Source of the DNA: Methanoregulaceae archaeon
GTDB lineage: Archaea; Halobacteriota; Methanomicrobia; Methanomicrobiales; Methanospirillaceae
DNA: 7,286 nt
Reading direction: 5' to 3'
Assembly: GCA_028679405.1 (NCBI GenBank)
Contig: JAJRBP010000049.1
Location: 1-7,286, forward strand
The position numbers and the translations under genes were made by a program. Shown here piece by piece: positions 1 through 5,598 of the stretch; the stretch's first letter is position 1; each line of letters begins with the position of its first letter. The notes beneath the pieces were generated by a model. The model was given only the letters and a program-made list of their open reading frames with translations, was not told where the DNA came from and did not search any database.

Positions 1-432
1 CGGGCCGACCGGATCGTGGCGATGGCGAAACGGCACTCGAGCGAGCTCTTCTACGGGATGGACGACCCGCTCGAGGCCGCGGTCTTCTCGGTCCTTATCG
101 AGATCATGAAGGAACAGGACCTGGCGCTGGAAGATCTGGAGGCACAGCTCTCCGTAGCGACGGCGGTGGACCCGGGTGGAAAGGCCGGGGAGTCCTCCGA
201 AAAGAGGGGTGCCCGGTCTGCGGAGGGTTGCACGAAAGATCCCGGATACAGTGTCGCAAAGGTGCACCCGGACAGACCTGAGCATGACACCGCCGCCGGC
301 AGGGGAAACATGTGCGGATCCGGGGCAGGGGGAGTTGCCTCCGCTGGAAATCCCGGGACCCCTGGAACACGGGGTAAGAAACAGCAGGATCCGGAAGAGA
401 CTGCGGGGGAAAGTCGCGATGTGGATCCTTGA
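1..432 (+). CDS. 3' part of an unrecognised gene, open at the left edge
   Basis: The reading frame is open from the first base to a TGA at 430-432 and overlaps the polymerase start at 419 by 14 bases. I do not recognise the product. The first 50 or so codons look genuinely coding: by hand count about 86% of third positions are G or C, and the peptide is a plausible helix-rich segment containing DDPLEAAVFSVLIEIMKEQD. After about position 165 the peptide becomes Gly/Ser/Glu-rich and third-position GC falls to roughly 60%, so the last 85 codons may be a disordered tail, a wrong frame after an indel, or not translated. A GTG at 16 and an ATG at 22 could be starts, but the frame continues upstream of both, so a larger gene entering from the left is equally likely. 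If the tail is real, the overlap implies co-transcription with the polymerase gene. Confidence 0.45.
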   Translation, partial: RADRIVAMAKRHSSELFYGMDDPLEAAVFSVLIEIMKEQDLALEDLEAQLSVATAVDPGGKAGESSEKRGARSAEGCTKDPGYSVAKVHPDRPEHDTAAGRGNMCGSGAGGVASAGNPGTPGTRGKKQQDPEETAGESRDVDP

Positions 433-2440
433 CACCTGTTACCGGGACGGCCGCGTCGAGATCTGGGACCGGGACGGCGGCCTGAAACACATCTCGGTCC
501 CGTACGAGCCCTCTTTTCTTCTCCACCTCCCCGACCCGCATGCCCACTGGGAGATGATCGAAGCGCTCGGCACGAGGTACAGGGTGGAGGAGTGCACGTT
601 CCGGACTGTGTACGGCGAGCGGGAGGGTTACAGGGTCGCGGCCGGCCGGGAGGTTGCCGAGGCGGTCGAGCGGGAAAGCCGGTTCTCGGCGCAGCTCTAT
701 AATGTGGACCTCAGGCTTGACCAGCGGTACCTTGCCGAGCAGGAGCTCTTTCCCTGCGGCAACCCGGACGAGTACCGCCTCTCCCCACGGTTCGCGCTCC
801 CGGAGCGGGTGATGGAAGTTGCGGTCCGGGATAACCCGTTCACGCACACAGGATGCTCGCGTATCGTGGTCACTCACGAACGGGAGGAAGAGATTTCCGG
901 CGCAGAGCACGAGGTGCTCGCCGACCTGGCAGGTCTCGTGCAGGCATGCGACCCGGACGTGATCCTCTTCCCTTCGGCCGATGTCTGGATGCCCCGCATC
1001 CGGCAGGCAGCACGGAGGTATGGGATCGACCTCGCGATCAGCAGGAGCGGACGGTTCCGGCGGCTCGATGCGAAGTCCTACTGGAGTTACGGCCGGACCG
1101 AGTACAGGGAAGGTTCGCTCATCCCGGACGGGAGAGTACTGATCGACACGCGGGGGAGTTTCAACTACCGGGAGGGCCGCCTTGCCGGCGTGGTCCTCGC
1201 CTCGCGCCTCACCGGCCTCTCCCCAAACCTCGCCGCCCGGTTCACGGCCGGCACCCTGATCTCCACGTACGAGGTGTACGAGGCGATCCGACGCGGTGTG
1301 GCGGTCCCGTTCCGCAAGAGCGATGCCGAGGCGGTGCGACGGTTCGGAGACCTCCGGGCGGCCGACCGGGGAGGGATGATGTTCCAGCCGCTGCCCGGGC
1401 TCTATGAGGGGGTCACCGAGATCGACTATACCTCGCTCTATCCCTCGATCATCGTCCAGTCCAACCTCTCGCCCGAGACGATCTCACGCCCGGGGGTGGA
1501 GGGGTTCCTCCCGGCTGTACTCGACCCGCTCCTCAATCTCCGGCGCGAGACCAAGCAGCTGAAGAAGACCGAACCCGCCTTCGCAGGGATCGACTCGATC
1601 CTTAAGTGGATGCTCGTCACCTGCTTCGGGTACACCGGGTACAGGAACGCGAAGTTCGGGCGGATCGAGGTCCACGAAGCGATCACTTCGGGGGCAAGGG
1701 AGATCCTCCTCCGGACGCGGGATATCGCGGAGGAGATGGGCTTTCCGGTGATCCACGGCATCGTGGACTGCCTTTTCGTCCGGGGCGGACCGGTCGAAGC
1801 GCTGAAGGAGCGTGTCGAGAGGGAGATCGGCCTTCCCACCGAGCTTGAGGCGTTCAGCTGGATCGTCTTCCTCCCGATGCCGGACGGGTTCGGCGCGTAC
1901 AACCGCTACTATGGGCGGCTGTCGGATGGCGGATGCAAGGTCCGGGGGATTGCCGCACGGCGGGGCGACACCCCGGCGTACGTCCGGCATGCCCAGGAGC
2001 GGATGCTCGACGTCATGGGTACGGCCGCTACCCTGGACGAGCTGGCCGCGACCGGGGAGACGGTGATAGCGCTGTACCGGGATGCGATCGAAGGACTCCG
2101 AAAGGCAGACCCGCGGGAAATGGCGATCCGCCGGCAGGTCGGAAGGCTCGAGTACACGAGGAGCTGTCCGGAAGCCTCTGCGGTAAGGGCATGCCGGGAG
2201 AGCGGGGTCGAAGTCTCTCCCGGGATGGAGATCGCGTACGTCGTGCAGGACGCCCGCACGTGGACGGTCGAGCTCGAGTGGAGGGCGGCGGGCTTCGATG
2301 CCGCGTACTACCGGACACTGCTCGACCGGGCGTGGACCGAGATCGACTTCTGTTTCAGGGAACTAGAACGGCCAACACCTGCGGACGTCCCGGTTCCGGA
2401 AACAAGACAGCCTGTACCAGCAGATTATTGTGAAAATTAA
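419..2440 (+). CDS. Divergent family B DNA polymerase (PolB2-type), exonuclease motifs lost
   Basis: Predicted 673-residue family B DNA polymerase. The ATG at 419 is chosen because the protein then opens with [20 protein letters not shown], a plausible polymerase N-terminus, whereas the in-frame extension back to 176 is low-quality Pro/Arg-rich sequence. Motif A is intact ([11 protein letters not shown], Asp336). Motif B reads K396-WML-VTCFGY, so the usual Asn-Ser before the aromatic-Gly pair is Val-Thr. Motif C reads HGIVDCLFV: the usual Tyr-Gly-Asp-Thr-Asp-Ser has become His-Gly-Ile-Val-Asp-Cys, and Asp450 keeps the position of the second, metal-binding aspartate. The exonuclease-like region (about residues 125-205) lacks the DxE of Exo I and the Asn and Asp of Exo II, and no YxxxD Exo III is visible. 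[12 protein letters not shown] segment begins the thumb. These traits fit the archaeal PolB2 group, long described as probably inactivated and later linked in Crenarchaeota to DNA-damage tolerance. No intein interrupts motifs A or C. The PolB2 assignment is from memory of the motifs. Confidence 0.88.
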   Translation: MWILDTCYRDGRVEIWDRDGGLKHISVPYEPSFLLHLPDPHAHWEMIEALGTRYRVEECTFRTVYGEREGYRVAAGREVAEAVERESRFSAQLYNVDLRLDQRYLAEQELFPCGNPDEYRLSPRFALPERVMEVAVRDNPFTHTGCSRIVVTHEREEEISGAEHEVLADLAGLVQACDPDVILFPSADVWMPRIRQAARRYGIDLAISRSGRFRRLDAKSYWSYGRTEYREGSLIPDGRVLIDTRGSFNYREGRLAGVVLASRLTGLSPNLAARFTAGTLISTYEVYEAIRRGVAVPFRKSDAEAVRRFGDLRAADRGGMMFQPLPGLYEGVTEIDYTSLYPSIIVQSNLSPETISRPGVEGFLPAVLDPLLNLRRETKQLKKTEPAFAGIDSILKWMLVTCFGYTGYRNAKFGRIEVHEAITSGAREILLRTRDIAEEMGFPVIHGIVDCLFVRGGPVEALKERVEREIGLPTELEAFSWIVFLPMPDGFGAYNRYYGRLSDGGCKVRGIAARRGDTPAYVRHAQERMLDVMGTAATLDELAATGETVIALYRDAIEGLRKADPREMAIRRQVGRLEYTRSCPEASAVRACRESGVEVSPGMEIAYVVQDARTWTVELEWRAAGFDAAYYRTLLDRAWTEIDFCFRELERPTPADVPVPETRQPVPADYCEN

Positions 2441-2441
2441 G

Positions 2442-2480
2442 TCGCCTTATCCCGTAACGGCGAAAGGAATAAAAACAGAA
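2442..2480. terminator. Hairpin plus oligo-T region between converging genes
   Basis: Directly after the polymerase stop, TCGCCTTA (2442-2449) can pair with TAA-C-GGCGA (2455-2463), giving an 8-bp stem with one bulged C and the loop TCCCG. The following 2464-2480 is A-rich on the plus strand, so the minus-strand transcript leaving the cupredoxin gene meets a T-rich tract containing TTTTT before reaching the hairpin. Oligo-T tracts are the main intrinsic termination signal in archaea, so the region more clearly serves the minus-strand gene. The hairpin could cap or stabilise the polymerase mRNA 3' end. Confidence 0.5.
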
Positions 2481-2492
2481 ATTTAGTCCGGT

Positions 2493-3020
2493 TCACTGTA
2501 CGATGAACAGGCCGTTCATGACCGGGTGGATGTCGCAGCGGAAGGAGTACATGCCTTTTGTCTCCGGTGCGGTAAAGGTGTAGGTTGTCTTCTTCGGCCC
2601 GGTAATGACCTCTCCCTTGAAAATGGTGGTCGCAAAATTGGCTGAATAGAGGGCGAAGTTGTGTGATGCCTGGTCCTGGTTGTCAAAATTCACCACGACC
2701 TTTGCACCCGCAGGAACGTTGATCGTGTTCATGTTGAAGGAAAAGCCCTTGGCTATCAGGTCGACGGTCACGGTCCGGAGCGTCGGGACGGCGGTCGTCG
2801 TAGCGGGCCGCGTGGTGTTTACCGGTGAAGTGGTCGCCGGGGCGGTTGTTGCGGGTGTTGTGGCAGGCTGAACTGTGACCGTGGTCTGCGGGGAGGCCGT
2901 GGTAGCGGGCTGAGGCGTAGCAGTCGGGGTACCTGCCCCCGGGGTCCCGGTGCATCCTGCAAAAAAAGCGAGGAGTGCCACGATTACGAGCACTCCGATC
3001 ATCGCGGACTGGTTAGTCAT
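2493..3020 (-). CDS. Cupredoxin-domain (type 1 copper) lipoprotein
   Basis: A 175-residue predicted surface lipoprotein carrying a small blue-copper electron-transfer domain. A hydrophobic signal segment (residues 7-22) ends in the lipobox-like AFFAGC, placing the lipidated cysteine at 23. Residues 24-80 form a Thr/Pro/Ala-rich linker typical of archaeal surface proteins, and residues 82-175 are the cupredoxin domain. The expected copper ligands are His120 (QASHNFALY), Cys162, His165 and Met168 (FRCDIHPVMNG), the His-Cys-His-Met set of type 1 copper sites. The Cys-x2-His-x2-Met loop is one residue shorter than in the neighbouring paralogue. The ATG at 3020 fits both the signal peptide and a TATA box about 27 bp upstream, which predicts a leaderless mRNA. 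The paralogue lies upstream on the same strand, 74 bp away, but this gene has its own promoter in that gap. The redox partner is unknown. The dehydrogenase lipoprotein further upstream is a candidate. Confidence 0.9.
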   Translation of the reverse strand: MTNQSAMIGVLVIVALLAFFAGCTGTPGAGTPTATPQPATTASPQTTVTVQPATTPATTAPATTSPVNTTRPATTTAVPTLRTVTVDLIAKGFSFNMNTINVPAGAKVVVNFDNQDQASHNFALYSANFATTIFKGEVITGPKKTTYTFTAPETKGMYSFRCDIHPVMNGLFIVQ

Positions 3021-3043
3021 AGCTGGAAGAGGGGCAGGTCTTA

Positions 3044-3051
3044 AATATAAA
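3044..3051 (-). promoter_or_regulatory. TATA box of the intact cupredoxin gene
   Basis: Read on the minus strand the element is TTTATATT within ATACCTTTATATTTAAGA, close to the archaeal box A. Its centre is 27-28 bases before the ATG at 3020, so transcription starting the usual 25-27 bp downstream would begin at or beside the start codon. No Shine-Dalgarno sequence precedes the ATG, which agrees with a leaderless transcript. Confidence 0.7.
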
Positions 3052-3094
3052 GGTATTTACCGGGCTGCCCCGTGAACCGGTTTTTCAAGAAGAC

Positions 3095-3601
3095 TCACTG
3101 CACCACGAACTTCCCGTTCATCCTCGCAGCGTGGGGGGTCGCACTGGAAATGGTAGGATCCCGGTGAAGACGGTGCCGCGAAGGTGTAGACCGTCTTTCC
3201 GGCGCCGGTCACCTGCTGGCCTTTGAAGAAGGTCCTTCCCATCGCAGAGGTGTCGTAGAGAGCAAACTTGTGAGGCACGCCGGCGTCCTGGTTTTCGAAG
3301 TTCAGGGTTACCGCAGCACCGGCCGGGAAAGTGATCGTGCTGGCGTTGAACGCAAACCCCGCGACGACAAGGTCAAGGATTATTTTCCCTGGGGCAGTTG
3401 TTGTGGCCGGCTGCGGAGTAGTCATGGCCTCAGTGGTTGTCTGAGCGGTGGTCGCAGGTGTAGTAGCAGGCTGTACCGTCGCCATGGAAGGGGTGTAGCG
3501 GTCAGGGTACCAGTCCCCTGGGTTCCGGTACATCCGGCCGCCAGGACGAAAAGTATCACGAGGGCAAGCGCTCCGGCCGTACGGATAAGATCCTGCATCA
3601 T
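3095..3601 (-). pseudogene. Cupredoxin lipoprotein paralogue broken by two compensating frameshifts
   Basis: The gene is readable only across two frames. Codons from ATG 3601 encode a lipoprotein signal peptide (MMQDLIRTAGALALVILFVL then AAGCTG, lipid Cys24). The Thr-rich linker and most of the cupredoxin domain lie in the next frame, and the C-terminal end returns to the first frame. Adding one C to the minus-strand C4 run at 3490-3493 and removing one C from the C6 run at 3133-3138 restores a continuous product of about 168 residues ending FQCDPHAARMNGKFVVQ, with the stop at 3095-3097. The restored copper ligands are a His in VPHKFALY and Cys-x2-His-x3-Met. It is clearly a paralogue of the downstream gene: same architecture, the shared linker segment TVQPATTPATTA, and a matching promoter. 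Opposite shifts in two homopolymers suggest sequencing errors in an intact gene. A real, recent pseudogene is the alternative. As written, the unbroken frame lacks both the signal peptide and the His and Met ligands. Confidence 0.8.
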
Positions 3602-3614
3602 GCTCCGAAGTGAG

Positions 3615-3663
3615 GCAGATCTGCAAGATACAGGTATCGCATCATATCGCCTGACAGATCTGT
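3615..3663. promoter_or_regulatory. Paired palindromes and direct repeat flanking a promoter (operator-like)
   Basis: Two perfect 10-bp palindromes share the core CAGATCTG: GCAGATCTGC at 3615-3624 and ACAGATCTGT at 3654-3663, with centres 39 bp apart. The first sits between the TATA box and the predicted start site, and the second lies about 21 bp upstream of the TATA box. Between them, TATCGC occurs at 3635-3640 and again at 3645-3650, a 10-bp period that puts both copies on the same face of the helix. This arrangement is typical of repressor and activator sites around an archaeal promoter, but the binding factor is unknown. The intact paralogue's promoter lacks the palindromes. Confidence 0.5.
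3625..3632 (-). promoter_or_regulatory. TATA box of the broken cupredoxin paralogue
   Basis: The minus-strand element TGTATCTT lies within ATACCTGTATCTTGCAGA. It occupies exactly the same distance from ATG 3601 as the TATA box of the intact paralogue does from its ATG. The two 40-bp upstream regions align without gaps (24 of 40 identical by hand count, 24 of 31 over the core). This supports ATG 3601 rather than 3598 as the start and predicts a leaderless mRNA. Confidence 0.6.
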
Positions 3664-3837
3664 GAGAATGAACGCAATGCAGGATAGGGGGCGGAAGTAC
3701 CCTGCGCAAAAACGGGACATGCATAGCAACAGGGACCTCCTGAAGAACGAGCCCGGATTGTCCCGGGGATCCCAAAAAAGGCCGGGCCGGGGACGGAAAT
3801 TCTTTGCCAGTCATCTCCGGTCATCCTGATTTTGCCC

Positions 3838-3895
3838 AAAAAAACGTGAAGATGCCAAGAGCGAACACTGAACCCGTCGGTCCGGAACTCCGAAC
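3838..3895 (-). terminator. Hairpin and oligo-T downstream of the dehydrogenase gene
   Basis: On the minus strand, five bases after the dehydrogenase stop codon, GTTCGG and CCGGAC can form a 6-bp stem (one G-U pair) around the loop AGTT (plus-strand 3880-3895). A T7 run follows at 3844-3838. Oligo-T after the stop is the expected archaeal intrinsic terminator. The hairpin may be incidental. Confidence 0.5.
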
Positions 3896-3899
3896 TTCG

Positions 3900-5492
3900 T
3901 TACCCGCTCGTGCCGCCAGGACCGGGGGTGTCCGGCGGTACAAGCCGCCAGATCTCACCAGTGCCTGCCTGTCCGCCCGGACCGCTCACCCGGTTGGTGA
4001 GCAGGTACGCTTCATGGTCTGCGCCTTGGAAGATGCCCCTGATATAGGCGTTGACCCGCCCGTTCTGGTTACTTGTAATCCGTATCTCAGCAGTCGGCCA
4101 CATCCGGTTCTGATCCGGGGTGAGAGACGACGCGGTCGGCGGGAGCGATACGGGATCAAAGCCGGACGGCGGGACAGAGAGAAGGAGGGTTCCGTCACCA
4201 CCGGGGCTGCTTCCCCTGCTCCAGGTCCCGGATATGTACGCCCCCTGCCACCCGGCCAGGATAGTCCCGCGGTACACCATCCCGCCGACGATAGTGTTCC
4301 CGGAATCATGCCCTAGTTCGACGATCGGGCCGATCAACGCTTCTTCACGTATCCCTGTCACGGGACAGGGGCTGGAAAGAGGCCGTGCATTGTTCCCCGG
4401 ATCGAAACAATGTGTCCCTTCCCGGATATTCCAGCCATAATTTCCTCCGGACAGGACGATATATGCAGGCTCGAAGAGACGCTGTCCTGCGGATGCAACA
4501 AACAGGTGGTGGCCGGGACCTGAATCGAACGCAGCATATGCGGGGTTCCGGAGACCGTAGGCAAATATCTCGGGCCTGGCTCCTTCGACACCGGCGAACG
4601 GGTTGTCGGCCGGTATGCCGTAGGATCTGCCGGCTGTCGGGGAATCCACGTCGATCCTGAGCACCTTTCCATAGACGTTCGAGAGGTCCTGTGCATTCCC
4701 GGTTCCCGGTGTATGACCTGTTCCGCGGTCATCGGCCCCGCCTCCATCTCCGAGCGGGATATAGAGATACCCGTCGTCCGGCCCGAATAGGATCGCGCCT
4801 CCGTTGTGGTTCGCAGAGGGTTTGTCTACCGCGAGGATCACACGTTCGGTTGCCACGTCCGCAAGATTGGGATTTGCCTCGCTCACCCTGAACTCCGAGA
4901 GGTGGTTGGTGCAACTCCAGCCCGCAGGAGCCCCGGCCCGCAGAGGGGCGCTGTAGAAGGCATATACCCGGCCATTCATCGCATACCCCGGGTGGAAGGC
5001 GATCCCAAGGAGCCCACGCTCGTCGTATCCGGCAGAGAGGCCAATCATCCGGTCACGCACATCAAGAAATGGCTCGGACAGGACCGTTCCATCAGGCCTG
5101 ATGATACGGACAACACCGGCCTGTTCGACGAGGAAAATCCTTCCGCTGTCATCCGGGGCCGACAAGAGCTGCATGGGTGCGTCGAATCCCCCCGCCACGA
5201 ACACAAGACCTGCCACTCTTGCCGGGGATATGAGCCTGGTCTGAGACTGCGATGCAGAGAATGTCGCCGCGAGAGACGAGTCCTGGTTGGTCAGGTCCGG
5301 AACAGCTTGGACAGTCTGCAGCGGGGAGAGGGGTGGCGTGGGGGATGGCCGGCTGCCTGTCACGATCACCTCCGGCAGCGGGGTGGAGGTCGTCACCGGT
5401 GTCACCTGTGGCTGAGATATGCACCCCGTCACAAGAACAATGAGGAGAATGCCCGCATAAATCGCGATATACCGATACCCTGAACGTGTCAT
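3900..5492 (-). CDS. PQQ-type sugar (aldose/sorbosone) dehydrogenase lipoprotein
   Basis: A 530-residue predicted lipoprotein with a six-bladed beta-propeller of the glucose/sorbosone dehydrogenase family, whose known members oxidise sugars using pyrroloquinoline quinone. The ATG at 5492 is chosen because it directly precedes a signal peptide with lipobox LVTGC (Cys24). The open frame continues 42 codons further but would bury the signal. Residues 25-90 are a Thr/Pro/Ser-rich linker and the propeller follows. Family landmarks are ERGLLGIAFHPGY (158-170), NHNGGAILFGPDDGYLYIPL (228-247) then GDGGG, GKVLRIDVD (275-283), YGLRNP (312-317) and GGNYGWN (349-355). His229 matches the catalytic base His144 of soluble glucose dehydrogenase, and Arg315-Asn316 match its Arg228-Asn229. 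Cys362 and Cys376 could form a disulphide. Substrate and cofactor are unproven, and some relatives of this fold do not use PQQ. It is divergent from the malic enzyme and lies upstream of the two cupredoxins on the same strand, so blue copper is a possible electron acceptor. Confidence 0.85.
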   Translation of the reverse strand: MTRSGYRYIAIYAGILLIVLVTGCISQPQVTPVTTSTPLPEVIVTGSRPSPTPPLSPLQTVQAVPDLTNQDSSLAATFSASQSQTRLISPARVAGLVFVAGGFDAPMQLLSAPDDSGRIFLVEQAGVVRIIRPDGTVLSEPFLDVRDRMIGLSAGYDERGLLGIAFHPGYAMNGRVYAFYSAPLRAGAPAGWSCTNHLSEFRVSEANPNLADVATERVILAVDKPSANHNGGAILFGPDDGYLYIPLGDGGGADDRGTGHTPGTGNAQDLSNVYGKVLRIDVDSPTAGRSYGIPADNPFAGVEGARPEIFAYGLRNPAYAAFDSGPGHHLFVASAGQRLFEPAYIVLSGGNYGWNIREGTHCFDPGNNARPLSSPCPVTGIREEALIGPIVELGHDSGNTIVGGMVYRGTILAGWQGAYISGTWSRGSSPGGDGTLLLSVPPSGFDPVSLPPTASSLTPDQNRMWPTAEIRITSNQNGRVNAYIRGIFQGADHEAYLLTNRVSGPGGQAGTGEIWRLVPPDTPGPGGTSG

Positions 5493-5517
5493 GAAGCGCG
5501 GATAATGTCGGACTGTG

Positions 5518-5524
5518 GAATAAG
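5518..5524 (-). promoter_or_regulatory. Possible TATA box of the dehydrogenase gene
   Basis: CTTATTC on the minus strand is centred about 29 bases before ATG 5492, similar to the spacing at the cupredoxin genes. The match is weaker than TTTATATT and no strong BRE is visible. It lies in the 106-base gap between the divergent dehydrogenase and malic enzyme starts. Confidence 0.35.
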
Positions 5525-5598
5525 TGTTGCGGTGGTCCAGCCCTTTTTTCCATACTCCGGGTCTCCCAATCTTCATACGATCGCTCGTTAAAGAAGTC

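Larger units (their letters stand above)
3602..3899. other. Intergenic region between cupredoxin paralogue and dehydrogenase
   Basis: Nearly 300 bases with no gene I can support on either strand; the open frames here give unconvincing peptides. The low-coordinate end (3602-3663) holds the promoter and operator-like palindromes of the cupredoxin paralogue. The high-coordinate end holds a hairpin and oligo-T tract downstream of the dehydrogenase. In the middle, a GC-rich stretch followed on the minus strand by T6 (3774-3779) could be a second terminator. Nothing else was seen. Confidence 0.6.

Noticed and set aside
176..418. N-terminal extension of the polymerase starting at ATG 176
   Set aside because: The extra 81 residues are Pro/Arg-rich and unlike a polymerase domain, whereas ATG 419 gives a plausible family B N-terminus.
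104..910. 268-codon minus-strand open frame over the polymerase 5' region
   Set aside because: It lies antisense to well-supported polymerase sequence, is rich in Pro/Arg and shows no recognisable domain; GC-rich DNA commonly gives such open shadows.
419..2440. Polymerase as a casposon or other mobile-element polymerase
   Set aside because: No integrase, Cas1 homologue, terminal inverted repeats or target duplications are visible, and motifs fit the chromosomal PolB2 type better.
3057..3626. Cupredoxin paralogue as a single intact 189-residue gene in one frame
   Set aside because: That frame has no signal peptide, ends in unrelated residues after CDPP, and lacks the His and Met ligands that appear only after frame correction.
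3804..4316. 170-codon plus-strand open frame crossing the dehydrogenase 3' end
   Set aside because: It overlaps the dehydrogenase and its terminator in antisense, and its composition is typical of a shadow frame.
4806..5483. 225-codon plus-strand open frame over the dehydrogenase
   Set aside because: It is antisense to a strongly conserved beta-propeller gene and its peptide is Arg/Gly-rich with no domain.
5524..5598. 25-residue N-terminal extension of the malic enzyme
   Set aside because: The residues do not resemble the family's N-terminus and occupy the divergent promoter region.
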